Shown: piece after piece, positions 7,798-13,851 of the stretch
Numbering within the stretch: the first letter of the stretch is position 1
Layout: every line of letters begins with the position of its first letter
Origin: Prevotella sp. CAG:617
GTDB taxonomy: Bacteria > Bacteroidota > Bacteroidia > Bacteroidales > Bacteroidaceae
Assembly (NCBI GenBank): GCA_000438115.1
Contig: FR903624.1
Span: 15,998 to 47,401 of the forward strand
DNA length: 31,404 nt
Reading direction: 5' to 3'
Made by a program: the position numbers and the translations under genes
The notes under the pieces: generated by a model
Seen by the model: only the letters and a program-made list of their open reading frames with translations
Databases searched by the model: none
Told to the model about the DNA's origin: nothing

Positions 7798-9654
7798 ATG
7801 AAAAAGTTATTCCGGGCAACAGCCTTGTGGGGAGCCTGTTTGTGGGCAATGGGTAGCAGTCCGGCATTGGCGCAGACATTGCCGGAGCAGCATGATTTGA
7901 AAATCCTGACTTATAACATTCGTCATGGCCAGGGGCTTGACGGCCGTACCGACTACGTGCGTATCGGCAGCATATTGAAAAAGAGCGGAGCCGACGTGGT
8001 GGCCGTGCAGGAGGTCGACAGCGTTACAAACCGCAGTGGCGGGCAGGACGTATTGCGCCGTGTGGCCGACGAGGCCCTGATGTATCCGGTGTTTGCACGC
8101 AGCATGTCCTTTGACGGCGGAGCCTATGGCGTGGGACTGCTCGCAAAGGAAAAGCCCCTGTCGGTCAAGCGGGTTCCGCTGCCGGGAGCTGAGGAACCGC
8201 GTGTGCTCCTGGTGGCCGAATTCCGGGACTATTGTGTGGCCTGCACACACCTTTCGCTGACGCCTGCCGACCAGTGGGCTTCAGTGCCCATCCTAAAGCA
8301 GGTTGCAGCCGCTTACGACAAACCCTTCTTCCTGGCCGGCGACTGGAATGCCCAGCCCACCGACTCGACGCTGAAACTGATACAGCGTGACTTCAAGCTG
8401 TTGAATAATACAAAAAAACTGACCTTTCCGGCCGATAAACCCGATCAGACCATTGACTATGTGGCCCTGTGGCGTCCTACGGCCCGGCGTGTGGTGGCCC
8501 GCGGAAGCAGGGTTATAAGCGAGGAAAAAGCCTCTGACCACCGTCCCGTGGAAGTTACGGTGCGTTTCCTGCAGCCCAACGAAAACGTATTTTACGCTCC
8601 TCCCTATTTGCAGAACCCGGGCAACGGAGGCGTGACGGTGATGTGCCAGACGCGTGTCATAGCCCATACTTGGGTAGAATACGGTACGGATACACTGCAT
8701 CTGCAACGGGCGCAGACACTGGTGGGCGGTCAGGCTGCCTGTCACGACATTGAACATAAAATACGGCTGAACGGCTTGCAGGACGGGCAGACCTATTATT
8801 ACCGCGTTTGTGCCCGCGAAATAGCCGACTACCAGTCGTACAGCAAGACCTTTGGCGACACGGTGCGCTCGCGTTTCTACCGCTTTAAGCTGCCGGCTGC
8901 CGACCAGACCGACTTTAAGGTCATGGTGATGAACGACTTGCACCTCGTTTCGCGCGACGAAGAGGCCATGGCCCGCATAGCACGTGAGGAAAAGCCCGAT
9001 TTTATCTGTTTCAATGGCGACTGTTTGCCCGAACCTTCAACCCGCGAAGAGGCCATGTATAACATCAACCGGCTGGCGAAGCGGTTTGACGGCGCACAGG
9101 TGCCGCTCTTCTTTATCCGCGGCAATCACGAAATACGCAATGCCTATTCGGCCGGAATGCCTTCGCTGTTTGACTATCCCGGCGGACATTCGTATGGAGC
9201 CTTCAGTTGGGGCGATACCCGTTTTGTCATACTCGACTGCGGCGAGGACAAGCCCGACGACCATTGGGTGTACTACGGGCTGAATGATTTCCGGGGATTC
9301 CGGGAAGAACAGTTGGCTTTCCTGCAGCAGGAATTCAAGGAAAAGGCTTTCCGGCGGGCCAGCCGGCGGGTTCTGCTCTGCCATATTCCGCTTTGGGGCA
9401 ATGAGGATAAGTACAATCCGTGTCAGGACATGTGGGGCGGAGCTTTGAAGCGTGCCCCGTTTGATGTGGAACTTTCTGCCCATACCCACCGTTTTGTCTA
9501 TCATCCTGCCGGAACCATTGGCAATCCGTTCCCCGTATGTGTGGGAGGAGGTCCGGGAGCTGCCACCTATATGCTCTTGCAGAAACAGGGCAAGAAGTTG
9601 CACCTGACGGTAAAGAATTTGCAGGGAGAAGTGCTCCGTCAAGTGGATTTGTAA
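7798..9654 (+). CDS. Exported endonuclease/exonuclease/phosphatase fused to a metallophosphatase
   Basis: A 618-residue protein with a cleavable signal peptide (residues 1-26, ending ALAQ). Residues ~33-260 form an EEP (DNase I-like) domain: TYNIRHG (N40), QEVDS (E72), GDWNAQP (D182, N184) and SDHRPVE (D247, H248). Residues ~265-370 resemble the Fn3-like domain preceding purple-acid-type phosphatases. Residues ~375-600 are a calcineurin-like phosphatase: NDLH (D380, H382), NGDC (D408), GNHE (N443, H444), CHIP (H529) and SAHTHR (H562, H564). Both active sites look complete. Likely periplasmic or surface hydrolysis of phosphate esters, substrate unknown. It is a single gene with its own promoter and ends at a long hairpin shared with a convergent gene. 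Confidence 0.9.
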   Translation: MKKLFRATALWGACLWAMGSSPALAQTLPEQHDLKILTYNIRHGQGLDGRTDYVRIGSILKKSGADVVAVQEVDSVTNRSGGQDVLRRVADEALMYPVFARSMSFDGGAYGVGLLAKEKPLSVKRVPLPGAEEPRVLLVAEFRDYCVACTHLSLTPADQWASVPILKQVAAAYDKPFFLAGDWNAQPTDSTLKLIQRDFKLLNNTKKLTFPADKPDQTIDYVALWRPTARRVVARGSRVISEEKASDHRPVEVTVRFLQPNENVFYAPPYLQNPGNGGVTVMCQTRVIAHTWVEYGTDTLHLQRAQTLVGGQAACHDIEHKIRLNGLQDGQTYYYRVCAREIADYQSYSKTFGDTVRSRFYRFKLPAADQTDFKVMVMNDLHLVSRDEEAMARIAREEKPDFICFNGDCLPEPSTREEAMYNINRLAKRFDGAQVPLFFIRGNHEIRNAYSAGMPSLFDYPGGHSYGAFSWGDTRFVILDCGEDKPDDHWVYYGLNDFRGFREEQLAFLQQEFKEKAFRRASRRVLLCHIPLWGNEDKYNPCQDMWGGALKRAPFDVELSAHTHRFVYHPAGTIGNPFPVCVGGGPGAATYMLLQKQGKKLHLTVKNLQGEVLRQVDL

Positions 9655-9665
9655 GGAGCCGTCTG

Positions 9666-9722
9666 TACATTATGAATACGCCCCGGACTGTCAGATTCAG
9701 TCCAGGGCGTATTCATAATGTA
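9666..9722. terminator. Very long near-perfect hairpin between convergent genes
   Basis: Two 25-base arms (9666-9690 and 9698-9722) pair at 24 positions, with one C·A mismatch at 9684/9704, around a 7-base loop. It lies 12 bases after the plus-strand stop and 23 bases from the minus-strand stop, so it probably terminates both. There is no separate U-tract on either side. The arms have a GC-rich core and AT-rich ends, so each strand carries a partly T-rich 3' arm. Confidence 0.7.
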
Positions 9723-9744
9723 TGTTGATGTATATTCAGAGGAT

Positions 9745-10566
9745 TTACTCCTTGGGTATGGGATGCTGGTTGCGGCTTTCGTTCAGTTTGTTTTGCAGGT
9801 CGCGCTGCCGGCGGGCCGATTCCTTCAGTTTCTGGTCACGGTCGCCTATTTGCTGGCGCAGGTCGTTGATACGTGCGTTCAGGCGGTCAATTTCCGACTG
9901 GTTGTAAAGGCGGGCATTGACGAAACTGTGGGTTCCGTTGCTGTTTTTGAAATGGTAGGTGACGCCGGCCGAAAGCTCAAACGACGCGTTGTCGGCATCA
10001 AACGCCGGACTGCGATGGAAATTTCCGCTTTCGGTGGCAAATGCACTGACATTGCCTGTCATGTCGAACTGAACTGCAGGTTTTATGCCCACACTCCAGC
10101 CCTTGGGGAGGTTCAGATTGAATTGCAGACCGAATTTTGACGTGAGCGAACTCTCTCCGTCCTGATGGCCCATAAAGGCATGTAGCCATCCTACGCCGGC
10201 TACGGCTTCAACTTCGAAGAAACGCGGCGTGCCGGTATAACCGCCAAAAGCATTCATCAGATTGAAGCGTCCCAGCAGGTTGACGGCATTATGACCTACG
10301 GTATTGTAGTTTTTGCAACTGTTGAAGGAGAAAGCTGCTTCGCCCGTGAGTCCGAAAATGGGGGTAATCATTTTGGTGACTTCCACTCCCGTCATGGCAC
10401 GGGTACTTTTCCAAAAAGGATAGTCGGGGTTGAGCGTAGTTACGCCGCCCACGTTGAGGCCTACTGACCAGTTGTCGAAAAACAGGCTTCCCTCAACCGT
10501 TTTGTGAGCTGAAGCCGTAAGGCAGAATGCACCCAGCATGAAGCTGGCAATGGTATGTTTCTTCAT
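9745..10566 (-). CDS. Outer-membrane beta-barrel protein with C-terminal coiled coil
   Basis: A 273-residue exported protein from the ATG at 10566: signal peptide MKKHTIASFMLGAFCLTASA, then alternating amphipathic strands rich in aromatic residues and glycine (GLNVGGVTTL, GLTGEAAFSF, FEVEAVAGVGWLHAF, SVGIKPAVQFDM, FELSAGVTYHF), as in OmpA-type 8-stranded barrels. Residues ~228-265 are a charged coiled coil (EIDRLNARINDLRQQIGDR...) and the protein ends PIPKE. In many Bacteroidota relatives such a coiled coil leads into an OmpA peptidoglycan-binding domain, which is absent here. A start at 10644 would put extra residues before the signal peptide and is rejected. Function is probably structural or envelope-related. 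Confidence 0.8.
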   Translation of the reverse strand: MKKHTIASFMLGAFCLTASAHKTVEGSLFFDNWSVGLNVGGVTTLNPDYPFWKSTRAMTGVEVTKMITPIFGLTGEAAFSFNSCKNYNTVGHNAVNLLGRFNLMNAFGGYTGTPRFFEVEAVAGVGWLHAFMGHQDGESSLTSKFGLQFNLNLPKGWSVGIKPAVQFDMTGNVSAFATESGNFHRSPAFDADNASFELSAGVTYHFKNSNGTHSFVNARLYNQSEIDRLNARINDLRQQIGDRDQKLKESARRQRDLQNKLNESRNQHPIPKE

Positions 10567-10621
10567 CGGAAATGAGATCTGATTTTTTATTAAGCCGCTG
10601 CTCCACATCGAAGCGGGCATG

Positions 10622-10629
10622 TAAAAGTA
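10622..10629 (-). promoter_or_regulatory. Weak -7 candidate for the barrel protein
   Basis: The minus strand reads TACTTTTA, one base from TAnnTTTG, 56 bases before the start codon at 10566. No convincing -33 box was seen. Confidence 0.3.
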
Positions 10630-10689
10630 AGAAAAAAAAGCCATATATCCATAAATGCCGTCTGTCTTTTTGGCGTGGGGGGAGTCGGG

Positions 10690-11211
10690 TCAGTCTTGCT
10701 TTACAAATATCAGACGGTTTGTGTCGTAACCCCGTTTTTGGAGTTGATGGAGCAGGCGGTTGAGTGTGGCTTGCGGGAGTGTAGGGGTACGACTCATGAT
10801 CCAGAGATATTTGTCGGAACTGCTGCCTACCAGTACGTAACTGTAGTCGGGAGCCAGGTCGAGTATGTAGTAGTCGGAATAGAACCAGAGGAAAAACGAC
10901 ACCTTCAATTTGCCCGGATCCTGAGGGTTGGGCTGTTTGGCACGTCCGGTTACCTGTTTGTGCTTTCCGTCCTTTTCTCCCTCATTGACGACTCGGATTT
11001 TTCCGTTGTCCAGCATGGAATAGGTGGCGCTGACATGAGTCATGCCTTTTTCAAAACGGTGTTCATAGCGGGCTATTTCGTACCATTTACCCATGAAACG
11101 GGGAATGTCAAGCGCCGACACCGTGGTGTTGTCAATGTTTTGTCCGTTGTTGGCTGACTGGCATCCGATTAGAGTCAGTAAGATTCCCAGCCATATAGAG
11201 ATTCTCTTCAT
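10690..11211 (-). CDS. blc: Lipocalin family lipoprotein (Blc-like)
   Basis: A 173-residue lipoprotein: the signal sequence MKRISIWLGILLTLIGC ends in a lipobox with Cys17, so it should be anchored to a membrane. The lipocalin signature FMGKWYEIARYEHRFEKG (GxW motif) follows at ~39-56, then ATYSMLDNGKIRVVNEG, KLKVSFFLWFYSDYYILDL and YVLVGSSSDKYLWIMSRTP, matching the bacterial lipocalin Blc throughout. Such proteins bind lipids or hydrophobic ligands in the envelope; the ligand is not known here. It stands alone, divergent from the acetyltransferase gene. Confidence 0.93.
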   Translation of the reverse strand: MKRISIWLGILLTLIGCQSANNGQNIDNTTVSALDIPRFMGKWYEIARYEHRFEKGMTHVSATYSMLDNGKIRVVNEGEKDGKHKQVTGRAKQPNPQDPGKLKVSFFLWFYSDYYILDLAPDYSYVLVGSSSDKYLWIMSRTPTLPQATLNRLLHQLQKRGYDTNRLIFVKQD

Positions 11212-11237
11212 AATGAATCATTAAAGTTTAGTTTCGT

Positions 11238-11245
11238 TAAAGATA
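11238..11245 (-). promoter_or_regulatory. Weak -7 candidate for the lipocalin gene
   Basis: The minus strand reads TATCTTTA, one base away from TAnnTTTG, 27 bases before the lipocalin start codon. It is positioned divergently to the acetyltransferase promoter. Confidence 0.35.
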
Positions 11246-11319
11246 CGTTTTTTTCAGAAAGAGGAGACCGGAGGATGAAAAAAACGGCGGGAGTCAGGCT
11301 TTCGGATGCAGTATTTGTG

Positions 11320-11327
11320 TATCTTTG
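11320..11327 (+). promoter_or_regulatory. -7 box of the acetyltransferase gene
   Basis: TATCTTTG matches TAnnTTTG. Transcription would begin near 11333, after the upstream in-frame ATG at 11325, which supports the start chosen at 11370. Confidence 0.55.
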
Positions 11328-11369
11328 AAAAATACGATACATTATTATATAGTAAATAAAACATTCAGC

Positions 11370-11966
11370 ATGATGGGAACAGAAAAGAAAAAGGCCCATG
11401 CAGGCTTGCTTTATGATGCCAATTATGATGCCGAACTGCTGGCGGAGCGGGCGGCTTGTGCGGAAAAGATACATGAGTTGAATCTGATGAGCCCGAGCCG
11501 CGAGGCGGAACGCCAGGAGCTGCTGCGCGGACTGTTGGGCCGGACGCCGGAACGGTTCACCATCCTGTCGCCATTCTTCTGTGACTATGGTTACAATATT
11601 GAAGTGGGAGAGGATTTTTTCATGAACGTGAATTGCGTGGTGCTGGACGGAGCGCGAGTCACTTTCGGAAACCATGTGTTTGTAGCACCGGGATGCGGAT
11701 TCTTTACGGCGGGGCATCCATTGGATGTGGAGCAGCGTAACCGCGGATTGGAAATCGCTTTGCCCATCACGGTGGGCGACAACGTGTGGATTGGCGGTAA
11801 TGTCAGCGTGTTGCCCGGAGTGAATATAGGAGAGGGTAGCATAATCGGGGCCGGTAGCGTGGTGACACACGATATTCCTGCAGGAGTAATTGCCGTGGGT
11901 AACCCTTGCAGGGTAGTTCGCCGGATTACGGAGGCTGATCGTTTTAAATACCGACGTGATGAATGA
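11370..11966 (+). CDS. Sugar O-acetyltransferase (maltose/galactoside acetyltransferase family)
   Basis: Transfers acetyl from acetyl-CoA to sugar hydroxyls. The 198-residue protein starts MMGTEKKKAHAGLLYDANYDAEL, the N-terminal helical region of the maltose acetyltransferase family, and continues into a left-handed beta-helix of hexapeptide repeats (VLDGARVTFGNHVFVAPG, IGGNVSVLPGVNIGEGS, IIGAGSVVTHDIPAG). The catalytic His is in TAGHPLD and the acceptor pocket Asn/Asp in NVNCVVLD. It ends AVGNPCRVVRRI, the usual acetyl-CoA-site end. Cytoplasmic trimer expected. The natural acceptor is unknown. No terminator was recognised after it. Confidence 0.92.
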   Translation: MMGTEKKKAHAGLLYDANYDAELLAERAACAEKIHELNLMSPSREAERQELLRGLLGRTPERFTILSPFFCDYGYNIEVGEDFFMNVNCVVLDGARVTFGNHVFVAPGCGFFTAGHPLDVEQRNRGLEIALPITVGDNVWIGGNVSVLPGVNIGEGSIIGAGSVVTHDIPAGVIAVGNPCRVVRRITEADRFKYRRDE

Positions 11967-12037
11967 CCAATATGTATATAAAAGGAAAACTGATTGTGAT
12001 TTCTGTCGAAAAAAACAAATATTTCACAAGTTCTGCG

Positions 12038-12045
12038 TATATTTG
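12038..12045 (+). promoter_or_regulatory. -7 box before the DUF3467 gene
   Basis: TATATTTG matches TAnnTTTG, 78 bases before the start codon. No good -33 element is visible at the usual distance. Confidence 0.4.
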
Positions 12046-12123
12046 TAAGCGGAAATGACAAAACAGCAATAAAGCTATCGTGTTTAGAAACTAATTTTAA
12101 TAAATAAACAAGACCTGAACAAA

Positions 12124-12453
12124 ATGGAAAACAAACAGAATCCCAACGAAAATCAATTGCAGATTGAACTGACTCCTGAAGTAGCCGGCGGAACCTATGC
12201 CAACCTGGCCGTAATTACTCATTCTCACTCTGAGGTAGTGCTCGACTTCATCCGCGTATTGCCGGGTATGCCCAAGGCTCCGGTAAAATCACGTATCATT
12301 CTGGCTCCCGAGCATGCCAAGCGTCTGCTTTATGCATTGCAGGATAATGTAATGAAATATGAGCAGAGTTTTGGTAAAATTGAATTGCCGGGTGAGCAGG
12401 AAGTAGGCGGACGTACCGCAACACCTTTTGGAAATCCGGAAGCTAAGGCATAA
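12124..12453 (+). CDS. DUF3467 domain protein
   Basis: A 109-residue cytoplasmic protein with the DUF3467 core: LQIELTPEVAGGTYANLAVITHSHSEVVLDFIRVLPGMPKAPVKSRIILAPEHAKRLLYALQDNVMKYE (quoted motifs within are YANLAVITHS, VVLDFI and SRIILAPEHAKRLL). Biochemical function is unknown. My recollection is that in Bacteroidales this small gene commonly sits between rpoC and rpsL; here it is still before rpsL but rpoBC are absent. It ends 27 bases before a 19-bp perfect hairpin, so it is probably transcribed apart from the ribosomal cluster. Confidence 0.9.
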   Translation: MENKQNPNENQLQIELTPEVAGGTYANLAVITHSHSEVVLDFIRVLPGMPKAPVKSRIILAPEHAKRLLYALQDNVMKYEQSFGKIELPGEQEVGGRTATPFGNPEAKA

Positions 12454-12480
12454 GTCCTTTTTAATCTACAAAAATAATAT

Positions 12481-12527
12481 AAACAAGCGCATCCGTACAA
12501 AAAAACAATGTACGGATGCGCTTGTTT
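12481..12527 (+). terminator. 19-bp perfect hairpin terminating the DUF3467 transcript
   Basis: Arms at 12481-12499 and 12509-12527 are perfectly complementary over 19 bases (AAACAAGCGCATCCGTACA), with a 9-base A-rich loop. The 3' arm ends CTTGTTT, so the T-rich segment is within the stem. No separate poly-T follows. Confidence 0.75.
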
Positions 12528-12733
12528 GTATATGTTATGAATCGGGCAGGAGTTGTCCGGTAGCGTACTTGTTTATATATAAAGATGTGTAATTGTGCTT
12601 CCTTGTAGGTGCGGGACTGGGGAAAACTTCATTTTTTTGATCTTGCCAAACAGCAAAAAACAGGGCTGTTTGTCTAAACTCTGATGATTGGAGAAAATAT
12701 CCTGAAAAATAATTGATTAAGTTGCTGAAAATC

Positions 12734-12764
12734 TTGCTTATTCGAATAAAAGTTTGTAACTTTG
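12734..12764 (+). promoter_or_regulatory. Promoter of the ribosomal super-cluster
   Basis: The -7 box TAACTTTG at 12757-12764 is a full match to TAnnTTTG; TTG at 12734-12736 lies 20 bases upstream as the -33 element. It gives a leader of roughly 75-80 bases before rpsL. Confidence 0.75.
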
Positions 12765-12848
12765 CAGCCCGTAAGGCATAGAGTATGCCTACACATTTGG
12801 AAGGAAAAATCAAAAAATAATATATATAAATAATTAAAAATCAAAGAA

Positions 12849-13229
12849 ATGCCTACTATTCAACAATTGGTAAGAAAAGGTAGAGAGGTGGCAGTCGATA
12901 AGAGTAAATCGCCTGCATTGGACAACTGTCCTCAGCGTCGTGGTGTTTGTGTACGTGTTTACACCACCACCCCTAAAAAACCTAACTCTGCTATGCGTAA
13001 AGTTGCGCGTGTGCGCTTGACAAACTCAAAAGAGGTGAACTCTTACATTCCTGGTGAAGGTCACAACTTGCAGGAACACAGCATTGTGCTGGTTCGTGGC
13101 GGTCGTGTAAAAGACCTTCCTGGTGTACGTTATCACATCGTTCGTGGTACGTTGGATACTGCCGGTGTAGCTAACCGTACACAGCGCCGTTCAAAATATG
13201 GTGCAAAACGTGCTAAGGCTAAGAAATAA
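12849..13229 (+). CDS. rpsL: 30S ribosomal protein S12
   Basis: Decoding-centre protein of the small subunit, 126 residues. TTPKKPNSAMRKVARV carries the lysines around position 43 where streptomycin-resistance changes occur, and GRVKDLPGVRYH carries the second such lysine. Both are the wild-type residues, so the gene shows no classic resistance mutation. First gene of the str-S10-spc-alpha series, with its own promoter. The 126-base gap to rpsG is structured. Confidence 0.98.
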   Translation: MPTIQQLVRKGREVAVDKSKSPALDNCPQRRGVCVRVYTTTPKKPNSAMRKVARVRLTNSKEVNSYIPGEGHNLQEHSIVLVRGGRVKDLPGVRYHIVRGTLDTAGVANRTQRRSKYGAKRAKAKK

Positions 13230-13355
13230 TCAGTCGGAGCATTAAGAAAAGATTTTTTATTTTTTTTGGTTCGCACACGGAAGGTTGAGTAAATATCCCG
13301 GTGGGGATGTTGAAGAACATGAAGATGCAGCCTAAACAAACCAACTAACAATAAC
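13230..13355 (+). promoter_or_regulatory. Structured rpsL-rpsG intergenic region
   Basis: The 126-base gap holds a T-rich run (13251-13267) and two abutting small hairpins: ATCCC/GGGAT with loop GGTG (13295-13308) and ATGTT/AACAT with loop GAAG (13307-13320). The two share two bases, so they may compete. In E. coli the same gap is the S7 autoregulatory site; equivalence here is inference. Confidence 0.4.
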
Positions 13356-13832
13356 ATGAGAAAAGCAAAACCAAAAAAGCGTTTGATCCTGCCGGATCCC
13401 GTTTTTGGAGACCAGAAGGTTTCTAAGTTTGTAAATCACTTGATGTACGACGGTAAGAAGACGATTTCTTACTCTATCTTCTACAAAGCATTGGAAATTG
13501 TAGGTGAGAAGATGAAAGATCAAGAGAAGTCAGCTCTTGAAATTTGGAAAGAGGCTCTTGACAAGATTACACCGCAGGTTGAGGTTAAGTCACGCCGTAT
13601 TGGTGGTGCTACCTTCCAGGTTCCTACCGAAATCCGTCCTGACCGTAAGGAGTCAGTGTCAATGAAAAATATGATCAACTTCGCTCGCAAACGTGGTGGC
13701 AAGACCATGGCAGACAAACTGGCTGCCGAGATCATGGACGCCTACAACGAGCAGGGTGGCGCATTCAAACGTAAAGAAGATATGCACCGTATGGCCGAGG
13801 CTAACCGTGCATTTGCTCATTTCCGTTTTTAA
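13356..13832 (+). CDS. rpsG: 30S ribosomal protein S7
   Basis: Primary 16S rRNA-binding protein that organises the 3' major domain (head). The 158-residue length is normal. It begins MRKAKPKKRLILPDPVFGDQ and contains VNHLMYDGKKTISYSIFYKAL, GGATFQVPTEIRPDRKESVSMKN and the C-terminal HRMAEANRAFAHFRF, all conserved in S7. 19 bases before fusA. Confidence 0.98.
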   Translation: MRKAKPKKRLILPDPVFGDQKVSKFVNHLMYDGKKTISYSIFYKALEIVGEKMKDQEKSALEIWKEALDKITPQVEVKSRRIGGATFQVPTEIRPDRKESVSMKNMINFARKRGGKTMADKLAAEIMDAYNEQGGAFKRKEDMHRMAEANRAFAHFRF

Positions 13833-13851
13833 TTTCTAAACCTTTGAAATA

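Larger units (their letters stand above)
12454..12848. other. Spacer between DUF3467 and rpsL
   Basis: These 395 bases hold no convincing gene. They contain the long terminator hairpin at 12481-12527, a smaller hairpin at 12647-12672 (CAAACAGC/GCTGTTTG with a 10-base loop), the rpsL promoter and an 84-base AT-rich leader before rpsL. Confidence 0.7.

Noticed and set aside
11208..11870. 220-codon minus-strand frame opposite the acetyltransferase
   Set aside because: Antisense to a well-supported hexapeptide-repeat enzyme, with no motif of its own.
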